Of a stretch of 30,575 bases of DNA, positions 16,656 through 22,614 are shown in pieces. The position numbers were made by a program, and so were the translations under genes. Where the stretch lies: contig DOKY01000025.1 in assembly GCA_003510135.1 (NCBI GenBank), positions 1 to 30,575 of the forward strand. Reading direction: 5' to 3'. Numbering within the stretch: position 1 is the stretch's first letter; each line of letters begins with the position of its first letter. A model generated the notes under the pieces. The model was not told the origin of the DNA and did no database searches. It saw only the letters and a program-made list of their open reading frames with translations. This DNA comes from Pseudothermotoga sp. (GTDB lineage Bacteria > Thermotogota > Thermotogae > Thermotogales > DSM-5069).

Positions 16656-17269
16656 CTTTCTTCCTCCCTGAGAAACAAGTTGTTCCTCAAAACCTCCTCG
16701 ACCGTTCCGATCTCACCATGGCCCGGAAGCACGAGCTCGTTCGGTTTCAAAGAACTCAAGAGCTTTTTTACCAGAGTCAGCGTTTTCCTCATTGCTGTCT
16801 CATCGCCACCTGGAAGATCCGTTCTTCCGATGCTGTCTAAAAAGATTGTATCACCGCTGAATATGATCCCGCCGGTTTTGAACATCACGGAGCCCGGGGT
16901 GTGTCCGGGTGTGCGGTACACCTTGAAGTCAAATTTTCCCACCGTGAAGTTCTCCGGCAGGTACTCGACTTCGTGATCGAAAACGAAACGCTCTTTGAAG
17001 CACAGTGACAGGTTCAGAGAAGGATCAACCAACCACGATGCGTCGTGTTCAGAGATGTAAAGTTTCTTGACCTGTAACTCCTTCAGACCACAGATATGGT
17101 CGAAATGACCGTGAGTGAGCAGCACGATACAGGGCTTCTGAACGAACGCTCCTATACCATAACCCGGATCTATGACCACGCTGGGTTCTGCGTCGATCAC
17201 ATAGCTGTTCGTACCGATAGGTCCTGTGACAACACAGAGAACCGAATCGTTGATGCGTAAAATGCGCAC
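16652..17269 (-). CDS. Metallo-beta-lactamase-fold hydrolase (glyoxalase II-like)
   Basis: A 205-residue cytoplasmic hydrolase of the metallo-beta-lactamase fold. Metal ligands are all visible: H53, H55, D57 and H58 in THGHFDH, H123 in TPGHTPGS, D140 in FSGDTIF, and H184 in PGHG. The DSIGRTDLPGGD segment (145-156) is typical of small glyoxalase II-like (YcbL-type) proteins that hydrolyse thioesters. The substrate is not known. I choose GTG 17269, which lies 6 bases after GAGGTG; two starts further upstream (GTG 17278, ATG 17275) fall inside that ribosome site. It is the first gene of the nine-gene minus-strand run. Confidence 0.88.
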   Translation of the reverse strand: MRILRINDSVLCVVTGPIGTNSYVIDAEPSVVIDPGYGIGAFVQKPCIVLLTHGHFDHICGLKELQVKKLYISEHDASWLVDPSLNLSLCFKERFVFDHEVEYLPENFTVGKFDFKVYRTPGHTPGSVMFKTGGIIFSGDTIFLDSIGRTDLPGGDETAMRKTLTLVKKLLSSLKPNELVLPGHGEIGTVEEVLRNNLFLREEER

Positions 17270-17285
17270 GCACATCACCTCGGCT

Positions 17286-17294
17286 TATAATATA
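17286..17294. promoter_or_regulatory. Overlapping divergent -10 elements
   Basis: The 29-base gap between the divergent metallo-hydrolase and phospholipase-D-like genes contains TATAAT on the plus strand (17286-17291) and TATATT on the minus strand (17294-17289). The plus -10 ends 7 bases before ATG 17299, so that transcript would begin at or next to its start codon. No good -35 box is visible on either side. Confidence 0.5.
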
Positions 17295-17298
17295 GACC

Positions 17299-18177
17299 AT
17301 GAAAGCGCTACTGCTGTGTTTTGTGGCAGTTTCATCTTTCTGCGTTCAGATCATGTTCACACCGCTGCAGTCGACGGACTGGCTCTGTGAACTGGTGGAC
17401 CAGGCTTCACACTCTGTCTACGTCTGCAGTTATTCGCTTGACGAGGAAAGTTTTCTGCACACCCTAAGTGAAGCGGCACGTCGCGGTGTCGATGTGAGGG
17501 TGATCTTCGAGACGGGTACGGCACCCAAGAACGTTCGCGTTAGAATGGATGTTGAGAGTTCTCTGCTGCATCTCAAGTTTGTCGTGGTCGATGAGGAAAG
17601 GATCGTTGTGGGTTCGGCAAACTTCACGGAAAACAGCCTGAAAAGATCAATCAACGATCTTCTGTACATCGAAGATCGCGCGGTTGGCCCTCAACTTGCG
17701 AGTTTCTTCGATGCCCTGTGGAACGGGGAACTGAAACGGTTTGAAGTGTCACACGGCAAAATTCTGCTGAGAAATTTTGATCTTGAAGATCTCCTGCTGA
17801 AGGAACTCTCTAAGGCGCGCAGGACTGTCGATGTTGCGATGTTTGCTTTGACGCATCCAAAGGTTTGGTCGATGCTCAAGGTCCTTTCAAGCAGGAACGT
17901 GAGGGTCAGGTTACTCGTCGATCGCTGGTTCTTGACCAACTCCGCGCTGAAGAATCTTCCAGACTCCGGTATCGAACTGAGAGTCTTTGAACCCTTCACA
18001 CTGCACACGAAATTGTTTATAATCGACGGGCGAGTGGTCGTGAGCGGTTCGGCCAACGCGACCAGGAGTGCTTACGGGAGAAACGCGGAACTGATGATGG
18101 TGATTCGAGAAAAGTCCCTGGTACGGCATTATCAGGAGTTGTTCGAAAACATATGGCAGGAGGGGAACGAACCTTGA
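17299..18177 (+). CDS. Secreted phospholipase D-like protein
   Basis: A 292-residue protein of the phospholipase D superfamily with both HKD half-sites in one chain: H91-K93-D98 (LHLKFVVVD) followed by GSANFT (106-111), and H236-K238-D243 (LHTKLFIID) followed by GSANAT (250-255). Enzymes of this family cleave or transfer phosphodiesters in lipids or nucleic acids by a phospho-histidine step. The N-terminus (MKALLLCFVAVSSFC) looks like a signal peptide, so it is probably exported. The ATG has no ribosome site and follows a TATAAT closely, so the mRNA may be leaderless. The stop overlaps the next TTG (TTGA). Cardiolipin synthase seems unlikely because membrane segments are absent. Confidence 0.88.
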   Translation: MKALLLCFVAVSSFCVQIMFTPLQSTDWLCELVDQASHSVYVCSYSLDEESFLHTLSEAARRGVDVRVIFETGTAPKNVRVRMDVESSLLHLKFVVVDEERIVVGSANFTENSLKRSINDLLYIEDRAVGPQLASFFDALWNGELKRFEVSHGKILLRNFDLEDLLLKELSKARRTVDVAMFALTHPKVWSMLKVLSSRNVRVRLLVDRWFLTNSALKNLPDSGIELRVFEPFTLHTKLFIIDGRVVVSGSANATRSAYGRNAELMMVIREKSLVRHYQELFENIWQEGNEP

Positions 18178-18977
18178 AGGTGTTTGTCTTCGATCTGGAC
18201 GGAACGATACTGATGGATTCTCACAGCATCCACCCTTCGAATCTGAAAGCCATAGGCTTGCTGCTTGAGAAAAACAAAAAGATCGTCTTCGCCAGTGGCA
18301 GGATGCTCCCTTCGGTCAGAAAACTCTTGCAGCGTTACTTCGACAAGGAGTTTCCCATCATCGCGTACAACGGCTCCGTCGTGTGGACACCTGAGCATGG
18401 CAAGATCATGGAATTAAAAATAAAACCACAGCGTGCCTCCCAGATAGTTCGAAAGCTCAGATCTTTGAATGTTCACAGACAAGCCTACGTGGATGACAAG
18501 CTCGTGGTGGAGGAGGACAACGAGCACGCGAGGGCGTACAGCGAACATTCAGGGATCGAGCTGACCTTCGTGGACGATCTTGCAGAACTCGTCGAACAGC
18601 ACGGTGCGACGAAATTGCTTGCGATTGCTGAACCAGAAAGGCTCGATGCGATCATTCCAGAGCTCAGACAAGAGTTTGAAGACGTTCTTATCTTCAAATC
18701 TTTCAGCAACTATCTCGATTTTGTACCGTCTCAGACGGACAAAGGACGTGCGCTGAAAGTCCTGGCTGAGAAACTCGGCTTCGATCTTCGAGAAGCTGTG
18801 GCTTTCGGTGACAACGACAACGACGTGGCACTCTTGAGGAGCGTCGGTCTCGGAGTGGCGGTGCGCAACGGCACGAAGAGCCTGAAGGAGGTGGCGGATG
18901 TCGTTGTCGAGGAGAATTTTCTTGGTGGTCCTGGCAATTTCCTTCTCGATTTGTTCGATCGCGGCTGGTTCGATTGA
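18174..18977 (+). CDS. Cof-type HAD phosphatase (HAD-IIB, TM0651-like)
   Basis: A 267-residue sugar-phosphate-type phosphatase of the haloacid dehalogenase superfamily. Motif I is DLDGT with nucleophile D7 and D9; motif II is S41 in FASGR; motif III K190; motif IV GDNDND (D213, D217). A large alpha/beta cap (about 80-185) marks subclass IIB. It closely resembles T. maritima TM0651, whose substrate is not settled; small sugar phosphates are the usual targets. I choose TTG 18174, which follows GGAGGGG by 9 bases and overlaps the previous stop; the upstream ATG 18153 precedes that ribosome site. The last 80 bases also encode the start of the next gene. Confidence 0.93.
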   Translation: MKVFVFDLDGTILMDSHSIHPSNLKAIGLLLEKNKKIVFASGRMLPSVRKLLQRYFDKEFPIIAYNGSVVWTPEHGKIMELKIKPQRASQIVRKLRSLNVHRQAYVDDKLVVEEDNEHARAYSEHSGIELTFVDDLAELVEQHGATKLLAIAEPERLDAIIPELRQEFEDVLIFKSFSNYLDFVPSQTDKGRALKVLAEKLGFDLREAVAFGDNDNDVALLRSVGLGVAVRNGTKSLKEVADVVVEENFLGGPGNFLLDLFDRGWFD

Positions 18978-19680
18978 ACTGTGTGATCAGCTTTCATTCT
19001 GTGAGAAATCCTGTGTTTTGAACGTTCCTCTGGAGAAGCTTTTGAAGGATGTATCTTTGCTGGCACTCGGCTGTAATCAGAATATGGAGATTGCGAAGGA
19101 CGTCGCGTACGCTGCGGGCATGGTGGCGCGCTCTTATGGCTTTGACTGCGTTGTCTTTGGAACACTCGATGTGCTGAGAGACAGCGATGCAGATCCGCTG
19201 CGTAAGATCTCTCGATCTCCTTTCATAACCGCGCAGGTGCTCTCTTACATGATAGAAGGCTTCGTCTCGGCGGGTGTAGTGCCCATACTGAACGCGACCG
19301 GGAAGGTCAATCCCGATGTGGTCAGATCGTTGCTGACTCGAAAGATGAGTTGTCCAACCTTGGTGGAGGACGAGGAGAAAGCGAAAACACTGCGAGAAAT
19401 GGGGTTCGATGTTGTGTTCGTGACGGGCAAGGGTGAGTTGCTTGGAAAGTTGCCGGTTTTGAACGTGAAGCCGCCTATAGATCTTTCGGACGTCGAGCGG
19501 ATCAGAAGGAAGGCCCTCGAGGGGGCGATCGTGCTTTTGAATCGATCTGTGAAAAAGATCTCGGTGAACGATCCCTTCGCGGCGGGGGGTGTGCTCGTCT
19601 TCAGTGATGAAGAATGGATCTTGAAGCTTGCCGAGCAGGTGTTGAAGGGCGAAAGGCCATCAACCGGAAGGGCTCCTTGA
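18898..19680 (+). CDS. Secreted GH3-like protein lacking the catalytic His loop
   Basis: A 260-residue exported protein of uncertain function. The N-terminus (SRRIFLVVLAISFSICSIAAG) is a signal peptide or anchor. Residues 57-135 recall the GH3 beta-glucosaminidase (NagZ) barrel: VVFGTLDVLRD where GH3 has a FxPxxDV strand, ISRSPF near the RSFG site, and MIEGFVSAGVVPILNA where GH3 has G(L/M)..AGV.PCAKHFPG. The KHFPGHG catalytic loop is replaced by LNATGKVN, so hydrolysis by the usual route is unlikely. Four Cys lie at 29-60. ATG 18898 is preceded by AGGAGG 6 bases upstream, inside the HAD gene. The 3' end overlaps ispF on the other strand by 21 bases. The GH3 link is my reading, not certain. 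Confidence 0.6.
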   Translation: MSLSRRIFLVVLAISFSICSIAAGSIELCDQLSFCEKSCVLNVPLEKLLKDVSLLALGCNQNMEIAKDVAYAAGMVARSYGFDCVVFGTLDVLRDSDADPLRKISRSPFITAQVLSYMIEGFVSAGVVPILNATGKVNPDVVRSLLTRKMSCPTLVEDEEKAKTLREMGFDVVFVTGKGELLGKLPVLNVKPPIDLSDVERIRRKALEGAIVLLNRSVKKISVNDPFAAGGVLVFSDEEWILKLAEQVLKGERPSTGRAP

Positions 19681-20142
19681 GATCAGGCAGACGGCAATTG
19701 CCGAAGCCCCTTCACTCGCTTCGAAGCCCAGGCCGTTGGCTGTCTTGAACTTCACATTCACACTTTCCATATCGATTCCGAGGCTGCTTGCGAGCGTCTC
19801 GATCATTTTTTCTCTGAAAGGTGAGAGCTTCACAGCTCCACAGGTTACTGTCACGTCGACATTCACTATGGTCCAGCCTTTCTGCGCCAAGAGCTCTTTT
19901 GTTTGTTTTAGCATCACCAGACTGGAAGCGCCCCGCCAGCGTTCGCTCTGATCAAAGTACTCACCGATGTCCCCAATGCCCGCCGCCCCAAACAGCGCGT
20001 CGATCAGCGCGTGACAGACCACATCCGCATCTGAATGGCCTTCGAGACCCACCTCCTCGCTCACGACGGTGCCTCCGAGTACCATCCTTCCAGGTTTTTT
20101 CAGCGGGTGACGATCGGTGCCTATCCCCACCCTTAGGTTCAT
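19660..20142 (-). CDS. ispF: 2-C-methyl-D-erythritol 2,4-cyclodiphosphate synthase IspF
   Basis: Cyclises CDP-methylerythritol 2-phosphate to MEcPP in the non-mevalonate isoprenoid pathway. The 160-residue sequence has the metal ligands D10 and H12 in GIGTDRHP, the GHSDADV motif with H36, FGAAGIGDIGEYF, the KLSPFREKM segment, and a C-terminal TANGLGFEASEGASAIAV block typical of the family. Length is normal for the homotrimer. The ATG overlaps the dnaB stop (ATGA) and follows GAGGTGG, so it is co-expressed with dnaB. It converges on the GH3-like gene with a 21-base overlap and no terminator between. Confidence 0.97.
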   Translation of the reverse strand: MNLRVGIGTDRHPLKKPGRMVLGGTVVSEEVGLEGHSDADVVCHALIDALFGAAGIGDIGEYFDQSERWRGASSLVMLKQTKELLAQKGWTIVNVDVTVTCGAVKLSPFREKMIETLASSLGIDMESVNVKFKTANGLGFEASEGASAIAVCLISRSPSG

Positions 20143-21488
20143 TCCACCTCGATCCTTTCCACTTCGTAAAATGAAGCCGTCTGTGGTTCGAACATCAGCT
20201 TCACCGTGCCTATGGGTCCGTTCCTCTGCTTTCCAATGATGATCTCAGCTTCATGAGGTTCGTGCAGCTTTTCACTCTTCTTGTAGTACTCTTCTCGATA
20301 AATGAACAGCACCGTATCGGCATCTTGTTCTATCGCTCCAGATTCTCTCAGATCACTCAACCTTGGCCTTTTGTCCTCGCGGGTTTCCACGGCTCGCGAA
20401 AGCTGAGAAAGCGCGACAACGGCGATGTCGAGTTCTCTCGCGAGCAGCTTCAATGATCTTGAAATCTCGGATATTTCCTGTTGTCTGCTTTCCTGACCAC
20501 CCCGCGTGTGCATCAACTGAAGATAGTCCACGAAGATGGCGTCGACGTTGTATTCTCGTTTCATTCTCCTTGCCTTCGCACGCAGAGTGCGCGGATCCAG
20601 AGAAGGTTCATCGTCCACAATGATGTTGGCTTTGTAAAGTTTTGAAGCACCTATGGTCAGTCTTTCCCACTCCTGATCGCTCAAATAACCGGTTCTGATC
20701 TTATGCAGATCCACCCTCGATTCACTGCACAGGAGTCTCTGCGCGAGTTGTTCTTTGGACATTTCCAGACTGAATATGCCCACGGACAGGTTGAACTTGA
20801 CCGCCATGTTGCGCGCTATTGTGAGTGCGAAGGCGGTCTTACCCACGGATGGTCTTGCTGCGATGATGATCAGATCGGATTTGTGGAAACCGGAGGTTTG
20901 TCTATCCAGCGCTCTGAAACCGGTAGGCAAACCGCTCACGACTGCCCCGGGTTCAGGAACTGATGAACCTTTCAACCTGAGTTCTTCAAGGTTTTCGAAA
21001 ACTGCGTGCATTATCGATCCAATGTGATCATAAGTTTTCGTGGCCCTCGATTCGGCGATGTCGAAGACGATCCTTTCGGCCTCGTCTAAGATCTCGTCCA
21101 CCTCGCGTTCCTCGTAGGCCGATTCGACGATGTTTCTGCCAGCCTCTATCAAGCTTCTCAGGATCGATTTGTCTCGCACGATCTTGGCATAATGCATCAC
21201 GTGCGCGGAGGTCGGCACAGCCTCTGCAAGTCTTGCAACATCCAGTTCGCTACCGACGAACTTCATCTGTCCCGTTCTCTTCAGTTCTTCGCACACCGAC
21301 AGCACGTCGATCGGATCGCCACGCTCGTACATCTTCTCCATGGCAGCGAATATTGCTTGATGTTTTTTCGAATAGAAATCGCTGCTCCTGAGAACTTCCA
21401 TCACGTCGTTCACAACGCTCGGATCGATTAATATGCTTCCGATGACCGCTTCCTCTGCTTCCAGGTTGTGCGGGGGTAAGAGTGGCAT
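20139..21488 (-). CDS. dnaB: Replicative DNA helicase DnaB
   Basis: Hexameric 5'-3' helicase of the replication fork. The 449 residues comprise the N-terminal collar domain (about 1-110, PPHNLEAEEAVIGSIL), a linker helix, and a RecA-like motor with Walker A ARPSVGKT (211-218), SLEMS (240-244), Walker B ending in D321 (VDAIFVDYLQL) and the C-terminal SQLSRAVE and RESGAIEQDAD motifs. No intein interrupts it. The ATG has GAGGTGATC upstream. Only 26 bases separate it from the terminator of tRNA-Ala, and no clear promoter fits there, so transcription may rely on read-through. ispF is coupled downstream. Confidence 0.97.
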   Translation of the reverse strand: MPLLPPHNLEAEEAVIGSILIDPSVVNDVMEVLRSSDFYSKKHQAIFAAMEKMYERGDPIDVLSVCEELKRTGQMKFVGSELDVARLAEAVPTSAHVMHYAKIVRDKSILRSLIEAGRNIVESAYEEREVDEILDEAERIVFDIAESRATKTYDHIGSIMHAVFENLEELRLKGSSVPEPGAVVSGLPTGFRALDRQTSGFHKSDLIIIAARPSVGKTAFALTIARNMAVKFNLSVGIFSLEMSKEQLAQRLLCSESRVDLHKIRTGYLSDQEWERLTIGASKLYKANIIVDDEPSLDPRTLRAKARRMKREYNVDAIFVDYLQLMHTRGGQESRQQEISEISRSLKLLARELDIAVVALSQLSRAVETREDKRPRLSDLRESGAIEQDADTVLFIYREEYYKKSEKLHEPHEAEIIIGKQRNGPIGTVKLMFEPQTASFYEVERIEVE

Positions 21489-21514
21489 GAAAGATCACCT
21501 CAATGAGATGATAC

Positions 21515-21539
21515 AAAAAAACGGGGCGATTCTGCCCCG
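21515..21539 (-). terminator. Rho-independent terminator after tRNA-Ala
   Basis: On the minus strand a CGGGGC/GCCCCG stem (21539-21534 with 21527-21522) and a 6-base loop is followed by seven T residues. It begins 3 bases after the CCA end of the tRNA. Confidence 0.85.
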
Positions 21540-21541
21540 CT

Positions 21542-21617
21542 TGGTGGAGCCGATGGGATTCGAACCCACGACTTCTACCTTGCGAAGGTAGCGCTCTCCC
21601 AGCTGAGCTACGGCCCC
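21542..21617 (-). tRNA. tRNA-Ala (anticodon CGC)
   Basis: The minus strand gives a 76-base cloverleaf with encoded CCA. The acceptor stem pairs GGGGCCG with CGGCTCC (one G-T), the D-arm reads AGCTCAGCTGGGAGAGC, the anticodon stem CTACC/GGTAG encloses the loop TTCGCAA with anticodon CGC, which reads GCG alanine codons, and the T-arm is GTGGGTTCGAATCCCAT. The discriminator base is A. Confidence 0.96.
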
Positions 21618-21627
21618 AGCAACTCAA

Positions 21628-21656
21628 ATTATAGACCAACATCCACCACAATGCAA
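21628..21656 (-). promoter_or_regulatory. Promoter of tRNA-Ala
   Basis: Minus-strand TTGCAT (21656-21651) and TATAAT (21633-21628) are separated by exactly 17 bases; transcription would begin near 21621, a few bases before the mature 5' end. Confidence 0.85.
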
Positions 21657-21681
21657 GGGGAGAAATCGACTTTGCCGAGTG

Positions 21682-21687
21682 TATAAT
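21682..21687 (+). promoter_or_regulatory. -10 element of the adenosine-specific kinase gene
   Basis: TATAAT on the plus strand, 38 bases before ATG 21726; the predicted leader includes the ribosome site AGAGGTGATC. The -35 region is not recognisable. It is divergent from the tRNA promoter. Confidence 0.55.
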
Positions 21688-21725
21688 TTTTTCGAGCATA
21701 CCTAGCACTCGTGAGAGGTGATCGT

Positions 21726-22211
21726 ATGAACATTGAGGTGGTCCAGCTGAACATACCTGAAGGGGCCAACATCATCTTGGGTCACTCACACTTCATCAAG
21801 ACAGTTGAGGATCTCTACGAAGTTGTGGTCACGACCAACCCAAACATGAACTTTGGCCTCGCGTTCAACGAAGCGAGTGGACCGTGTTTAGTGAGGTACG
21901 AAGGGAACGATCAGGAGCTCATCGACGTGGCCATCGACAACGCGAGAAGAATCGGAGCAGGCCATCTGTTTGTGCTTTTGATCAGGAACGGTTATCCCAT
22001 CAACATCCTCAATCAGATCAAGAACGTTCAGGAAGTCTGCAGGATATTTGCTGCCACTGCAAATCCCCTGCAGGTGCTCGTGGTACAGACCGACCAGGGT
22101 AGGTCGGTCATAGGTGTGGTGGACGGTTTCGCCGTCAAGGGAGTTGAATCGGAAAAGGACAGAGAATGGAGGCACAACTTCTTGAGGCAGATCACCAAGT
22201 ACAAGAAGTGA
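21726..22211 (+). CDS. Adenosine-specific kinase family protein
   Basis: A 161-residue protein of the small family known as adenosine-specific kinase (PF04008), common in archaea and thermophilic bacteria, thought to phosphorylate adenosine. Recognisable blocks are the opening VQLNIPEGANIILGHSHFIK, the VVTTNPNMNFGLAFNEASGP segment (with the family's conserved NP and FNEASG), GAGHLFVLLIRNGYPINIL, and QVLVVQTDQGRSVIGVVDG. It has no P-loop, as expected. Start ATG 21726 follows GAGGTGATC; a longer ATG at 21711 precedes that site. The gene has its own -10 and a strong terminator, so it is a single-gene unit. It is divergent from tRNA-Ala. The enzyme assignment rests on family name only. Confidence 0.88.
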   Translation: MNIEVVQLNIPEGANIILGHSHFIKTVEDLYEVVVTTNPNMNFGLAFNEASGPCLVRYEGNDQELIDVAIDNARRIGAGHLFVLLIRNGYPINILNQIKNVQEVCRIFAATANPLQVLVVQTDQGRSVIGVVDGFAVKGVESEKDREWRHNFLRQITKYKK

Positions 22212-22234
22212 TCGTGAACATACCGACCGAGTGA

Positions 22235-22261
22235 CCCGCCCACAGGGCGGGTTTCTTTTTG
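22235..22261 (+). terminator. Rho-independent terminator of the adenosine-kinase-family gene
   Basis: CCCGCCC (22236-22242), loop ACA and GGGCGGG (22246-22252) form a perfect 7-base stem followed by TTTCTTTTT. Confidence 0.93.
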
Positions 22262-22270
22262 GAAAAATCG

Positions 22271-22339
22271 AACCTATGGTTCAAAGATATTGATATGAAG
22301 ACTGGGGTACTAATATATATTTAGACTGGTTATTGATAT
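22271..22339. repeat. Operator-like inverted and direct repeats upstream of the small-protein promoter
   Basis: The A+T-rich gap holds the inverted repeat GAACC-TAT-GGTTC (22271-22283) and two direct copies of TATTGATAT (22289-22297 and 22331-22339), with GACTGG also repeated (22301-22306 and 22324-22329). All lie just upstream of a strong promoter, where an activator or upstream element would act. Chance in A+T-rich DNA is possible. Confidence 0.35.
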
Positions 22340-22352
22340 TTTCGATTCGTAC

Positions 22353-22381
22353 TTGACAAAATCTGAGGGACGTGATAAACT
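22353..22381 (+). promoter_or_regulatory. Consensus promoter of the 53-residue small-protein gene
   Basis: TTGACA (22353-22358), a 17-base spacer and TAAACT (22376-22381), with TGA just before the -10 as in extended -10 promoters. Transcription would begin near 22388, about 13 bases before ATG 22401. Confidence 0.85.
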
Positions 22382-22400
22382 TATTCACGGAGGTGAGAAC

Positions 22401-22562
22401 ATGTTGGAGTACATGTTGGCGAAGCTCAGGCATGAGGAGCTCATCAAGGAAGCAGAGAAAGAAAGGGTTCTGAGAGAAGCAAGACAGCTCAAAGTCCTCT
22501 ACGGTTCCAACGCTCAACAGGAGCAGGCACGGAGGGAAAGGAAGGCTGCTTTGAAGGGCTGA
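22401..22562 (+). CDS. Small charged helical protein of unknown function
   Basis: A 53-residue protein I cannot assign. It is almost wholly predicted helix, rich in Lys, Arg, Glu and Ala (KLRHEELIKEAEKERVLREA, ARRERKAALKG), with no Cys and no hydrophobic core segment, so it may be a coiled coil or a nucleic-acid or protein binder. The start ATG 22401 is strongly supported by GGAGGTGAG 6 bases upstream and by the consensus promoter; translation from 22353 would begin in the -35 box. It stands alone between a terminator and the next promoter, with no terminator of its own, so it may also be read into the transporter gene. Confidence 0.72.
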   Translation: MLEYMLAKLRHEELIKEAEKERVLREARQLKVLYGSNAQQEQARRERKAALKG

Positions 22563-22578
22563 GTTTTACAAAGAGATC

Positions 22579-22608
22579 TTGCAATCGTCGCAGCCTCAGT
22601 TCTATAAT
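22579..22608 (+). promoter_or_regulatory. Promoter of the MFS transporter gene
   Basis: TTGCAA (22579-22584), an 18-base spacer and TATAAT (22603-22608). The predicted start of transcription is at or next to ATG 22615, and no ribosome site lies between, so the transcript looks leaderless. Confidence 0.7.
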
Positions 22609-22614
22609 TTTTGT

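Noticed and set aside
18153..18176. ATG 18153 as the start of the HAD gene
   Set aside because: It lies before the GGAGGGG site and adds residues absent from the TM0651-like family; TTG 18174 fits better.
21250..21708. Minus-strand frame running through tRNA-Ala into dnaB
   Set aside because: It crosses the tRNA, its promoter and terminator, and is out of frame with dnaB.
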